A DNA stretch of 64,000 nucleotides, taken from positions 62,001 to 126,000 of the forward strand of contig NZ_ADKM02000018.1 of the NCBI RefSeq assembly GCF_000178155.2, written 5' to 3'. The notes beneath the pieces were generated by a model. It saw nothing but the letters and a program-made list of their open reading frames with translations, was not told where the DNA came from and searched no databases. Positions 17,802-26,319 of this stretch are shown piece after piece (within the stretch, counting starts at the first letter, position 1; each line of letters opens with the position of its first letter). Source of the DNA: Hominimerdicola alba 8. Its GTDB lineage: Bacteria; Bacillota; Clostridia; Oscillospirales; Ruminococcaceae. A program made the translations under genes and the position numbers.

Positions 17802-20462
17802 TCATTCCTTGTAGGTGAGGTTCAGCCACACGGGCAGTACATACACCGCGATAAATACCGCGCCGCCTGCCGCAGTCACCGCCCACATCACTGCTTTTGC
17901 AGGCTTTTCGGCTATCTTCAGCTTCTTCCCGAATAAATGCCATGCCGCACAAAGCGCCAGCCCCGCAAGGCTTATCACCAGCCCCGCGCCAAAGCCCTTC
18001 GCTGTTGCCGTGACGGTGATGCTGTTCTCGCCGTCCTGCAATTCCACCGCCGTCAGACCGCCCAGCGCCATCTCACAGGGAACGTTCCTGCCGTTTATCT
18101 TAACTCTGATGTCATCGGTGTATGGCACGTTTATCAGGCATTTCTGCCCCGCCTTTGCACTGACCGTACCGCTGAGTTTCCCGCCTTTCTGCGCAAAGTC
18201 CACCGTCTGAGCGTTTTCAGCCGCCGCATACAGCTTGTCAAGGTCGATGGTCACCGCCCCCATCGAACGCAGTGTCAGGTCGCGCTTTGCATTCACTGTC
18301 ACAGTTATCTTCTCGTTCTCGAACTCGCCCAGTTTCAGCAGACCGTTGAAGTCACCGTTGGGGTATTCGCTCTTTATCATATTTCCGTTGACCAGCACAT
18401 CGAAACTCTTGTCGATGTCAGTACCCAGTGCGACAACAGGCTTGTCAAAGCCGTCAAAGTACACCGACTGTCTGCCTTTTATATCCAGTTCCAGCACATA
18501 GCTTTCGCCCGCTGTCACCTTGTAGCCGTCCGCATACTGCGTGCCGTCAAACTCGTAAAGTGCGACCGCATCAGCACCGCCGTACTGTGCCAGCGTGTGG
18601 TCATACAGGATCTTCTGCACCTCACCTCTTGTGACATCGCCCGGCTCACAGTAAGCAATGCTGTCAAGCACCAGTCCCGACGGCAGCCATTCTTCCATCG
18701 GCACTATCGAATAATCACCGTTTGAGTAGACCGCATCTTCCGCACTGCCGCGCACTATCCTGTATTTTATCGACATCAGCAGGTCGGTCAGTTCAGTGCC
18801 GCCGTAACTTCCAACGTCCATCCAGTTTGATGAATAGCCGTACCTCTTCATCATGAACATGTAGTCCTGACTGTTCAGTGAGGTATAGTGGCTTATCGAA
18901 CCGTACCCCAGCGTTCCCACCAGATTTACATAGAACAGCTTTCCGTCAGTCTTTACGCGGAACATGTCCGTGTCGGGCAACCTGTCCGCCAGATCGTAGA
19001 CCTTGTTCTGGTCAGCGGCGCGTTCGGGGTAACTGTATACAGGCATGGTCAGGTAGATGCGTGTGTTGTTGTAGGCTTCACAGGCTATCAGCGCGGCGCA
19101 AAGCACGCCCAGCATAAGTCTGCTGAGCAGACCTTTTTTATACAGCACTATCATCAGCGAAGACAGCGCCGCACCCACCGCAAAGAACATCACGCAAATT
19201 TGCAGTGAACCGCCGTTGCCCCAGAGTGTTTTGGCGTATTCGCCCGCCTTGTCGCGGTGTGCCGCGAGGTAGTCCATCATCTTCTGAGAGGCGATATAGA
19301 TCACAAAAAGCAGTGCCGCCAGCAGGAAATAGTTGTCTGTGTGCTTGCATTCATCGGGCTTGCGGAAGCCTTCTTTATCTTCCAGAAATGCGGCGGTGCA
19401 GGTCACCAGCATGAATTCGGTGATAAAGCCGAACCTTGACGGGAAAGACATGTAGTTCCCTGTATGCCACATAAGGTTTATCGGCTCGACTATCAGCGGT
19501 ATCAGCGTCAGCACAGTCAGCAGAAGATAGTTGTTCAGCCGCCTTGAACGCTTTCTGCCGTCAGATGAGAATACAGCCACAGCCGCAAGCACAAAAGCCG
19601 AACACAGCACTGTCGGCAGAACTGTTTCATAATTTGTCAGGAAGCCCGCAGTTTTTACCGAACTGAAAAATTCTTCCTTGACGCGCCCGCTTTTTGTGTA
19701 CTGCAAAAGGCTCGGCAGCCACACAACGGCAGTCAGCATAGCCGCCATAGCCGACCCGATGACGAACCGCACCGCGATATCGCCGCCTGTTTTCTCTTTC
19801 CTCACCGACATCAGCGCAAGTGCGATGAACAGCATTATGAAGATTACGACCATGTAGCCGATGTAGTAGTTGACCGTCATCATAGCCGCCAGCACCGCCG
19901 TGTAAGGCAGTACACGCTTTTTATCGCAAAGCGCTTCCAGCGAGAGCAGCAGCAGCGGGAAGAGGTACATCATATCCAGCCAGATGATGTTCTGATAGTA
20001 GAGCATACCGTAGCCTGAAAGCCCGTACAGCGTGCCGAGAGCGCCTGCCCAGATGTTGTCGAGCGTCTTGTAGTTCTTTCTGAGGTAAAAAGCCGCTGTG
20101 CCGCCGCAGAGCATCAGTTTCAGCATTACGAGAATGTTCGCGAAATGCAGCATGTCGGTCTTTTCGACAAAAGCAGCGAGGAACGAGAACGGGCTTGCCA
20201 TAAAGAAGAATATGACCGCCCACATATTCATGCCCGCCGCGTTGTGGAAGTTCAGAAAAACGCCGTCCTTGCCTGCTAAGATATCCTTGAAGTCGATAAG
20301 CAGCGGCACGACCTGCTGTACCATATCACACCACGCGACCGTCCCCTCCCCGAAAGGATAAGCGCCGTCCTGCTTATAAGCCAGCAGTATTATTATCATT
20401 ACAGCGACAGGTGCAGAAAGCACCGTCAGCATCGGTACGAGGTATTTTTTAGCTTTGGTCAT
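17802..20462 (-). CDS. YfhO-family membrane protein (second copy)
   Basis: 886 residues with many membrane helices in the N-terminal 480 residues, a long extracytoplasmic part and one last helix with a short tail. It resembles the protein at 3834 in plan: the early motif '...GEGTVAWCDMVQQ...' corresponds to the loop after helix 1. YfhO proteins are linked to glycosylation of lipoteichoic acid. The start at 20462 is set by AAAAGGAGATCCC; the open frame continues 75 codons further but without an RBS. Promoter at 20716-20744 gives a ~250-base leader that contains a repeat. Confidence 0.8.
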   Translation of the reverse strand: MTKAKKYLVPMLTVLSAPVAVMIIILLAYKQDGAYPFGEGTVAWCDMVQQVVPLLIDFKDILAGKDGVFLNFHNAAGMNMWAVIFFFMASPFSFLAAFVEKTDMLHFANILVMLKLMLCGGTAAFYLRKNYKTLDNIWAGALGTLYGLSGYGMLYYQNIIWLDMMYLFPLLLLSLEALCDKKRVLPYTAVLAAMMTVNYYIGYMVVIFIMLFIALALMSVRKEKTGGDIAVRFVIGSAMAAMLTAVVWLPSLLQYTKSGRVKEEFFSSVKTAGFLTNYETVLPTVLCSAFVLAAVAVFSSDGRKRSRRLNNYLLLTVLTLIPLIVEPINLMWHTGNYMSFPSRFGFITEFMLVTCTAAFLEDKEGFRKPDECKHTDNYFLLAALLFVIYIASQKMMDYLAAHRDKAGEYAKTLWGNGGSLQICVMFFAVGAALSSLMIVLYKKGLLSRLMLGVLCAALIACEAYNNTRIYLTMPVYSYPERAADQNKVYDLADRLPDTDMFRVKTDGKLFYVNLVGTLGYGSISHYTSLNSQDYMFMMKRYGYSSNWMDVGSYGGTELTDLLMSIKYRIVRGSAEDAVYSNGDYSIVPMEEWLPSGLVLDSIAYCEPGDVTRGEVQKILYDHTLAQYGGADAVALYEFDGTQYADGYKVTAGESYVLELDIKGRQSVYFDGFDKPVVALGTDIDKSFDVLVNGNMIKSEYPNGDFNGLLKLGEFENEKITVTVNAKRDLTLRSMGAVTIDLDKLYAAAENAQTVDFAQKGGKLSGTVSAKAGQKCLINVPYTDDIRVKINGRNVPCEMALGGLTAVELQDGENSITVTATAKGFGAGLVISLAGLALCAAWHLFGKKLKIAEKPAKAVMWAVTAAGGAVFIAVYVLPVWLNLTYKE

Positions 20463-20681
20463 GGGATCTCCTTTTGTCTGTTGTTCTATGTTTGTCCATG
20501 CGGCAACGGTTACATGGGCGAGGGGGAAACGGCGGGGGCTTGCCCTCACCTTATCATGCTTGGGGGATTGTGGGCGATAGTTTGATGTGCTATCATGGGG
20601 GACTGTGCCGCGACCGCCGAAAACGCTTGGTTGGCGGCTTGGCTTGCGCTCCTTTTTGCTAAAACGGCATTCTCCAACGCA

Positions 20682-20714
20682 TGCCAATAATTATGAATTA
20701 TGAATTATGAATTT
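20682..20714. repeat. AT-rich intergenic repeat, copy 1
   Basis: TGCCAATAATT followed by ATGAATT units. Other copies at 25949, 32024 and 46402. This one lies in the 5' leader of the YfhO gene; the remaining ~200 leader bases (20480-20680) are G-rich and show no gene. Confidence 0.85.
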
Positions 20715-20715
20715 T

Positions 20716-20744
20716 ATTATACCCCCCGTCAGGTCAAAAGTCAA
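20716..20744 (-). promoter_or_regulatory. Promoter of the second YfhO gene
   Basis: Minus strand: TTGACT, 17 bases, TATAAT. Confidence 0.85.
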
Positions 20745-20793
20745 TCTCTCTAAGTCAAAATGATGAAATTTCGGTGAAATGTACAGCAGGTTA

Positions 20794-20822
20794 TTGATTT
20801 TTAAGCAAATAGGTGCTATAAT
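20794..20822 (+). promoter_or_regulatory. Promoter of the cyclophilin lipoprotein
   Basis: TTGATT, 17 bases, TATAAT, about 40 bases before the start codon. Confidence 0.85.
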
Positions 20823-20867
20823 TTAAAGACTGAGTTGTTACGAACTCCGAAAAAATAACGAAAGGGA

Positions 20868-22124
20868 ATGAAAATTTTGAGAATAACAAAATTCAGTAAA
20901 CTCCTGAAAATGCTGGCGCTGACTACCGCTATGGCTATCACCTGCGGTTCTTTCGCCGCTTGCGGCAATAACCACGAAAAGTCGGAGAGTTCAGCAGAAA
21001 AAAATGAAACTGCCTCAACAGCTGCCCCCGCAGCCGAAACTTCTCCCGAAGAGGATATCGCCCAGACTAATGAGGATATCCCCGAAAACAGCTTCATAAT
21101 CACCCTGCGTGAGGATAAAGCCCCCATCAGCTGTGAGAACTTTGAAAAGCTTGTAAGTTCGGGCTTCTATGACGGTCTGACTTTCCACCGCGTAGTCAAA
21201 GGCTTCATGGCACAGGGCGGTGACCCCGAAGGTACAGGCGCAGGCGGTTCGGACGAGAATATCAAGGGCGAATTCAGCGCCAACGGCGTTGAAAATGACC
21301 TCAGCCACCAGCGCGGTGTCGTTTCTATGGCAAGGTCACAGGATAATGACAGCGCTTCCAGCCAGTTCTTTATCTGCTATGATGACGCATCTTTCCTTGA
21401 CGGCAACTATGCCGCTTTCGGTCAGGTCACTCAGGGCATGGAAGTAGTTGATAAGTTCCTCAACTGCGACAGAGAGCTTAATTCAAACTATGAGCTTGCT
21501 GTTCCCGTCAAGCCCATAACTATCACTAAGGCTTCAATGATGGACCCCGATGCTGACGGTCACAAGCGCGCACTGTTCACCGTTGAGTTCACCGAGCATG
21601 AGTTCAAGGAGGGTGAATTCACCATCACTCTCTACGCCGATAAAGCCCCCATCACCTGCGAGAATTTTGAAGAACTGGTTTCTTCGGGCTTCTATGACGG
21701 TCTTACCTTCCACCGCGTGATCGATGACTTCATGGCACAGGGCGGCGACCCCGAAGGTACAGGCATGGGCGGTTCTGAAAAGACCATCAAGGGCGAATTC
21801 AGTTCCAACGGTGTCGAGAACGACCTCAAGCACACTAAGGGCACAGTTTCTATGGCAAGGTCTAACGACCCCGACAGTGCTTCCAGCCAGTTCTTCATCT
21901 GCTATGATACCTGCGATTTCCTTGACGGCAATTACGCCGCATTCGGTGAAGTAACTGAGGGCATGGACGTTGTGGACGGCTTCACCACCGTTACCCGCGA
22001 CTATACACAGTCCCAGAGCCCCGAACTTTCTGTACCCGGCACACCTATCACCATCGAAAAAGCCGAGATGATAGATGACGATGCCAACGGCAACCACAGG
22101 GCAAAGTTCACAGTTAAATACTAA
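20868..22124 (+). CDS. Lipoprotein with two tandem cyclophilin domains
   Basis: 418 residues. A signal peptide with lipobox SFAAC is followed by a Ser/Glu-rich linker, then two cyclophilin-type prolyl isomerase domains (about 70-225 and 240-415). Both carry GLTFHRV, FMAQGGDP, SASSQFFIC and FLDGNYAAFG, which include the catalytic Arg and the Gln/Phe pocket. They look like an internal duplication within one gene. It probably helps fold proteins on the outer membrane face. AAAGGG lies very close to the ATG at 20868, so TTG 20877 or ATG 20910 are possible alternative starts. Confidence 0.9.
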   Translation: MKILRITKFSKLLKMLALTTAMAITCGSFAACGNNHEKSESSAEKNETASTAAPAAETSPEEDIAQTNEDIPENSFIITLREDKAPISCENFEKLVSSGFYDGLTFHRVVKGFMAQGGDPEGTGAGGSDENIKGEFSANGVENDLSHQRGVVSMARSQDNDSASSQFFICYDDASFLDGNYAAFGQVTQGMEVVDKFLNCDRELNSNYELAVPVKPITITKASMMDPDADGHKRALFTVEFTEHEFKEGEFTITLYADKAPITCENFEELVSSGFYDGLTFHRVIDDFMAQGGDPEGTGMGGSEKTIKGEFSSNGVENDLKHTKGTVSMARSNDPDSASSQFFICYDTCDFLDGNYAAFGEVTEGMDVVDGFTTVTRDYTQSQSPELSVPGTPITIEKAEMIDDDANGNHRAKFTVKY

Positions 22125-22134
22125 TGTGATAACG

Positions 22135-22167
22135 AAAAGAGCTGTCCCCGCAGGGCGGCTCTTTTTT
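22135..22167 (+). terminator. Terminator after the cyclophilin gene
   Basis: AAAAGAGCTGTCC pairs with GGGCGGCTCTTTT, then more T. Confidence 0.9.
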
Positions 22168-22245
22168 CACGCACAAAGCGTTCGGCAACGTAAATAGTGA
22201 ATAAAATTCTCCCCGAAAGCACTGAAAAATTCTGCGCACCATACA

Positions 22246-22274
22246 TTGACAAGTCCGATGTAATGTGCTAAAAT
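22246..22274 (+). promoter_or_regulatory. Promoter of the AraC-type regulator
   Basis: TTGACA, 17 bases, TAAAAT. Transcription should start near 22281, only ~20 bases before the hairpin at 22301. Confidence 0.9.
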
Positions 22275-22300
22275 GTACATATAGAATAATTCAAGGCAAG

Positions 22301-22341
22301 GACGCTGTAATTTCATTATTACGGCGTCTTTGTCTTTTTTT
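22301..22341 (+). terminator. Terminator-like attenuator in the regulator leader
   Basis: An 11-bp stem GACGCTGTAAT/ATTACGGCGTC (one G-T pair, 6-base loop) is followed by TTTGTCTTTTTTT. It lies wholly between the promoter and the ribosome site GGAGGTGAGGGG, which begins three bases later, so read-through is needed for expression. Confidence 0.8.
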
Positions 22342-22357
22342 GCGGAGGTGAGGGGAA

Positions 22358-23116
22358 ATGAATGCCCCGATAAATGTTCTTATAGCCGAAAGTGACCCCA
22401 AAAAGCTGAAAAAATATGCTTCTCTTTCTCTCTGGAAAGAACTGGGTTTCAGCGTGATAAAGACCGTTTCAAATACCCGCGATGCCCTCTGTGCCATCGC
22501 AGAAAACAGCTGTAGTCTGCTCATCACCGTCAGCAGACCGCCCGAAGTCGATGCACGCGCTATACTCAAAGCACGCGGCGATGCGGCGGCAATAGTCATC
22601 GTCCCCCGAAAAGAGGGCGAGAGCGTTGGCAGATATTTCGCACTGGGCGCATGCGATGTCATAGCCGAACCACCCTCCCGCACAAGGCTTCGTCAGGCAC
22701 TCATGAAAGCCCACCGCATCGTCAGCCGCGGTACTTCCAGCGATGAATACCGCCGCGCCGCCGAAAAAGCCTTAGCTTCTCTCAACGTCACCAGCGAGAG
22801 TTTCGCACTCAAACTACGCGACTTTATCGCCAAAAGCGAGGGTGAAACTGCCACCACAGGTTCAGCCGCCGAGTTTTTCAGCTTCAACCGCGATTACTTC
22901 GGCAAACTCTTCAAGCAGGAAACAGGCATGACCTTCAACAGCTTCTATAACGGCTTCCGCATCGAGTACGCCAAAGAACTCCTCAGCGCAGGCGGTCTGC
23001 GCGTCCGCGAGATAAGCGAGGTGCTGGGTTTCTCCTCCGTTGACCACTTCACAGCCCTCTTCCGCCGCCATACAGGCGTTACACCCTCCAAATACCGCAC
23101 AGATGCCCCAAAATAA
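22358..23116 (+). CDS. Pseudo-receiver fused to AraC-type DNA-binding domain
   Basis: 252 residues. Residues 1-120 have the response-regulator receiver fold, but where the phosphorylated Asp is expected the sequence reads LLITVSRPPEVD, and the conserved Lys site reads IAEPPS. Phosphorylation is therefore unlikely. Residues ~165-250 are an AraC/XylS two-HTH domain ending GFSSVDHFTALFRRHTGVTP. No kinase gene is near. Expression appears to be gated by the hairpin in its leader. The nearby cyclophilin and NUDIX genes give no hint of targets. Confidence 0.85.
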   Translation: MNAPINVLIAESDPKKLKKYASLSLWKELGFSVIKTVSNTRDALCAIAENSCSLLITVSRPPEVDARAILKARGDAAAIVIVPRKEGESVGRYFALGACDVIAEPPSRTRLRQALMKAHRIVSRGTSSDEYRRAAEKALASLNVTSESFALKLRDFIAKSEGETATTGSAAEFFSFNRDYFGKLFKQETGMTFNSFYNGFRIEYAKELLSAGGLRVREISEVLGFSSVDHFTALFRRHTGVTPSKYRTDAPK

Positions 23117-23147
23117 AGGGCGGCATAAGTTATATACAAAACCCAAA

Positions 23148-23182
23148 GCGGGACTGCCCACCAAAGCAGTCCCGCCCTTTTT
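23148..23182. terminator. Terminator between converging genes
   Basis: GCGGGACTGC/GCAGTCCCGC with an 8-base loop, then CCTTTTT. Best suited to the plus-strand regulator. Confidence 0.9.
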
Positions 23183-23183
23183 G

Positions 23184-23600
23184 TCAGATAATGAATTTCT
23201 TCGCCTTGTTTACTATGCTTCGGTCGTTCTCGTAGGCAAGCACCTGACCGCATCGGTCTATCTCGACCCAGCGTATCTCCGCTATCTCGTCCTCCTGCGG
23301 ACGGTAGTCGGTGTTCTTCGCCTTGCCGATGAAGTAGACAACTATCTTCTGTGTATCCTTGCGCGGCGAGTATGAAACTATCTCGCGGAAAGTGGTGTCA
23401 AGGTTGACCTCAATGCCCGTTTCTTCCAATATCTCGCGCTTGGCAGTTTCTTCTTCGGTCTCATCGCCCTCAACATGCCCCTTCGGAAAAGACCAGTGTC
23501 CGCTGTTGATGTGTTTTATCAGCAGTATTTCCGTATTGCCGTGATACTTGCGGTAAACAATAGCGCCGCAGGATTTTTCATGCAGCATCGTTATAAGCAT
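23184..23600 (-). CDS. NUDIX hydrolase, MutT/diadenosine-polyphosphate type
   Basis: 138 residues with a complete Nudix box: GHVEGDETEEETAKREILEETGI spans about residues 41-63 with the REILEETG core. The preceding HWSFPKGH is typical of Ap4A hydrolase or MutT-like enzymes. It should hydrolyse a nucleotide polyphosphate; exact substrate unknown. The ribosome site AGGAAGG abuts ATG 23600, so ATG 23588 (MLHEK) is a plausible alternative. It has its own promoter and converges with the AraC-type gene. Confidence 0.85.
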   Translation of the reverse strand: MLITMLHEKSCGAIVYRKYHGNTEILLIKHINSGHWSFPKGHVEGDETEEETAKREILEETGIEVNLDTTFREIVSYSPRKDTQKIVVYFIGKAKNTDYRPQEDEIAEIRWVEIDRCGQVLAYENDRSIVNKAKKFII

Positions 23601-23629
23601 CCTTCCTATTAGTAAGATATATCAAGTTT

Positions 23630-23658
23630 ATTATAGCACATCTGTGCTGATTTGTCCA
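23630..23658 (-). promoter_or_regulatory. Promoter of the NUDIX gene
   Basis: Minus strand: TGGACA, 17 bases, TATAAT. Confidence 0.8.
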
Positions 23659-23675
23659 GTACTTTTTATTTCATA

Positions 23676-23724
23676 ATGTGGTCATCCCGCTGACACACTG
23701 CAAAAAAAGCGGCTACACAGGACT
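23676..23724. mobile_element. MITE family 2, left-end fragment
   Basis: ATGTGGTCATCCCGCTG and the next ~30 bases match the start of family 2. The copy stops exactly where a family 1 element begins, and no right end is found beyond it. Confidence 0.75.
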
Positions 23725-23827
23725 TATAGCAATCCGCCTTAAAATTCAGACAAAATCCAGTCACAAAACCCATAGATCCCAGCTTTTGCGACTGGATTTT
23801 GTGAATTTAAATAGTTGGATTGCTATA
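23725..23827. mobile_element. MITE family 1, full copy, inverted
   Basis: 103 bp with TATAGCAATCC and GGATTGCTATA ends, reversed relative to the copy at 15167. It abuts the truncated family 2 fragment on one side and a 68-bp block shared with 51437 on the other. Confidence 0.9.
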
Positions 23828-23895
23828 GCACCATGATCTGTCATCGCTGCGCTTATGCGTATTTCTGAATCCACCCAAAATTGATTTCCGTGGAA
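23828..23895. repeat. 68-bp block upstream of the aconitase promoter, shared with 51437
   Basis: Starts GCACCATGATCTGTCATCG; ends GATTTCCGTGGAA. Aligned without gaps to 51437-51504, about 55 of 68 positions agree by eye. Both copies directly follow a family 1 MITE and end 15 bases before a -35 box. Confidence 0.75.
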
Positions 23896-23910
23896 TTAAC
23901 ATTCTCACGC

Positions 23911-23939
23911 TTGACAGAAACGTGGTTTTAGTATATAAT
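23911..23939 (+). promoter_or_regulatory. Promoter of the aconitase gene
   Basis: Consensus TTGACA, 17 bases, TATAAT. It shows that the in-frame ATG at 23942 lies at the transcript start, and supports the start at 24011. Confidence 0.9.
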
Positions 23940-24010
23940 AGATGATGTATGATTATGTAAAAAACAGGGGCATTCCGCCCTGCATCAAAACAAGGAAGGA
24001 ATTGATTTAC

Positions 24011-25957
24011 ATGGGACTTACACTGACTGAAAAGATCCTTAAAGCGCATCTGGTTGACGGCGAGTTCGTCAAGGGACAGGAGATCGGTATACGCATCGAC
24101 CAGACCCTTACTCAGGACGCTACGGGCACTATGGCTTATCTCGAATATGAGGCTATGGGCGTGCCCAGAGTAAAGACTGAGAAGAGTGTGGCTTATATCG
24201 ACCACAACACCCTCCAGTCGGGCTTTGAGAACGCTGATGACCACAGGTTCATCGGTTCGGTCTGCAAAAAACACGGCATCTATTTCTCGCGTCCCGGCAA
24301 CGGTATCTGCCATCAGGTACATCTGGAGCGCTTCGGCATTCCCGGCAAGACCCTGATAGGTTCTGACAGCCATACCCCCACAGGCGGCGGCATCGGCATG
24401 ATAGCTATCGGCGCGGGCGGACTTGATGTTGCAGTCGCTATGGGCGGCGGTGCTTACTACATAACCTACCCCAACATCGTAAAGGTGAACCTGACAGGCA
24501 AGCTGTCACCTTGGGTCTCCGCAAAGGATGTTATCCTCGAAGTTCTGAGAAGAATGTCCGTAAAGGGCGGTGTCGGCAAGGTCATAGAGTACTGCGGCGA
24601 GGGCGTAAAGACTCTGTCTGTACCTGAGAGAGCTACCATCACGAACATGGGCGCTGAGCTGGGTGCTACAACATCTATATTCCCCTCTGATGAGATAACA
24701 CTTTCCTTCCTTAAGGCACAGGAAAGGGCTGAGGTATGGACTGAACTTAAGGCTGACGATGACGCAGTTTACGATGAGGTCATCGACATCGATCTCGGTG
24801 CGCTTGTACCGATGGCTGCATGTCCGCACAGCCCCGACAATATCAAGACTGTTGAAGAACTGGGCGGCATGAAGATCGATCAGGTCTGCATCGGTTCCTG
24901 CACAAACTCTTCTTATGTTGACATGATGAAAGTCGCTCACATACTTAAGGGCAAGACCGTTCACCCCGATGTTTCGCTGGCTATCGCTCCCGGTTCAAAG
25001 CAGGTGCTCAATATGATCGCTGAGAACGGCGCTCTGGCTGATATGATCGCGGCAGGCGCAAGAATACTGGAGAGCGCATGCGGTCCCTGCATCGGTATGG
25101 GTCAGGCTCCTAACTCAAAGGGTATCTCCCTGAGAACTTTCAACAGAAACTTCCTCGGCAGATCGGGAACTAAGGACGGTCAGATCTATCTGGTATCGCC
25201 CGAACTGGCTGCTGCATCGGCAGTTGCAGGCGTGCTGACCGACCCCAGAACTCTGGGTGAGATGCCTGAGATAAAAGTACCCGAACACTTCAAGATAAAC
25301 GATAACATGGTAGTTCCTCCCGTTGCTGAGGCTGACATGGACAGCGTTGAGGTGCTGAGAGGTCCCAACATCAAGCCTTACCCCGAAACCGCTCCGCTGG
25401 TGGAGAACATCAGCTGTCAGGTATCGCTGAAAGTAGGCGACAACATCACTACCGACCACATCATGCCCGCAGGCGCTAAGATACTGCCTCTGAGATCGAA
25501 TATCCCTGCTATCTCACAGCACTGCTTCACTGTATGCGATGAAGATTTCCCCAGAAGAGCAAAGAATATGGAGAAGTCCATCATCGTCGGCGGTTCCAAC
25601 TACGGTCAGGGTTCTTCGAGAGAACATGCGGCGCTCGCACCTCTGTATCTGGGCATAAAGGCAGTTCTGGTGAAGAGTTTTGCGCGTATCCACAGGGCTA
25701 ACCTGATAAACGCAGGCATTCTCCCGCTGACATTTGTTAACGAAGCTGACTACGAAAAGATAGGTCAGGGCGACGAGATCGAGATCGCAAATGTACGCGC
25801 TGATATCGAAGCAGGCAAGACTCAGCTGACTGTTGTAAACAAGTCCACAGGTGCCGAGATACCTGTTCTCTGTGAACTGACAGGCAGAACTAAGGATATT
25901 ATCCTCGCAGGCGGTCTGCTTGACTACACACGCGAACAGCTTTCTGCTAATTCATAA
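24011..25957 (+). CDS. acnA: Aconitate hydratase
   Basis: 648 residues, the compact (mitochondrial/archaeal-like) form rather than the ~890-residue bacterial AcnA. It interconverts citrate and isocitrate in the cytosol. The 4Fe-4S ligands are visible in QVCIGSCTNS and ESACGPCIGMG; GSDSHTPTGGG and GGSNYGQGSSREHAA mark the active site, the last in the swivel domain. The start at 24011 follows AAGGAAGGA. With isocitrate dehydrogenase at 27971 it forms the oxidative branch that supplies 2-oxoglutarate for glutamate; citrate synthase is not in the window. The last codons and stop overlap an intergenic repeat. Confidence 0.93.
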   Translation: MGLTLTEKILKAHLVDGEFVKGQEIGIRIDQTLTQDATGTMAYLEYEAMGVPRVKTEKSVAYIDHNTLQSGFENADDHRFIGSVCKKHGIYFSRPGNGICHQVHLERFGIPGKTLIGSDSHTPTGGGIGMIAIGAGGLDVAVAMGGGAYYITYPNIVKVNLTGKLSPWVSAKDVILEVLRRMSVKGGVGKVIEYCGEGVKTLSVPERATITNMGAELGATTSIFPSDEITLSFLKAQERAEVWTELKADDDAVYDEVIDIDLGALVPMAACPHSPDNIKTVEELGGMKIDQVCIGSCTNSSYVDMMKVAHILKGKTVHPDVSLAIAPGSKQVLNMIAENGALADMIAAGARILESACGPCIGMGQAPNSKGISLRTFNRNFLGRSGTKDGQIYLVSPELAAASAVAGVLTDPRTLGEMPEIKVPEHFKINDNMVVPPVAEADMDSVEVLRGPNIKPYPETAPLVENISCQVSLKVGDNITTDHIMPAGAKILPLRSNIPAISQHCFTVCDEDFPRRAKNMEKSIIVGGSNYGQGSSREHAALAPLYLGIKAVLVKSFARIHRANLINAGILPLTFVNEADYEKIGQGDEIEIANVRADIEAGKTQLTVVNKSTGAEIPVLCELTGRTKDIILAGGLLDYTREQLSANS

Positions 25958-25980
25958 TTCATAATTCATAATTGTTGGCA
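25949..25980. repeat. AT-rich intergenic repeat, copy 2, on the aconitase stop codon
   Basis: AATTCATAATTCATAATT and then GTTGGCA. The final residues N-S and the TAA of aconitase are formed by the repeat. Confidence 0.85.
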
Positions 25981-26319
25981 TAGTCGATGGTTCTGTGTAT
26001 TTGAGGCGGGGGAGTTTCCTTGCTTGCGGAGTACACGATCATTGGCTTTGCTGATAGGGTTGTGTATTTACAGCGGGCGGGGAGTGTCCCCGTCCTGCTG
26101 TGATATCACGTTTTGTGGCGGGCGTTCGACCGTTTGAGCGCCTGTCAGAGTGCGTGAAGAGAAAGATAAAAAATATCCCAATTTGGTTTTGTATCATCAG
26201 CAACACACATCAAAATTGGGAGTAAAAAAAATATATCCCGTGCAGGGCGTGTACGGTGTTTTGTATCATCAGCTATACGTAATGCGGGCGGGAGAAAAAT
26301 AAGGAGAAACAAAATTAGC
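25981..26319. other. Gene-free G-rich stretch with short repeats
   Basis: No gene is supported. TGTGTATTT followed by a G-rich run occurs twice (about 25993 and 26062). TTTTGTATCATCAGC occurs at 26187 and 26259, 72 bases apart. CCCAATTT/AAATTGGG can pair around the first copy. Confidence 0.5.
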
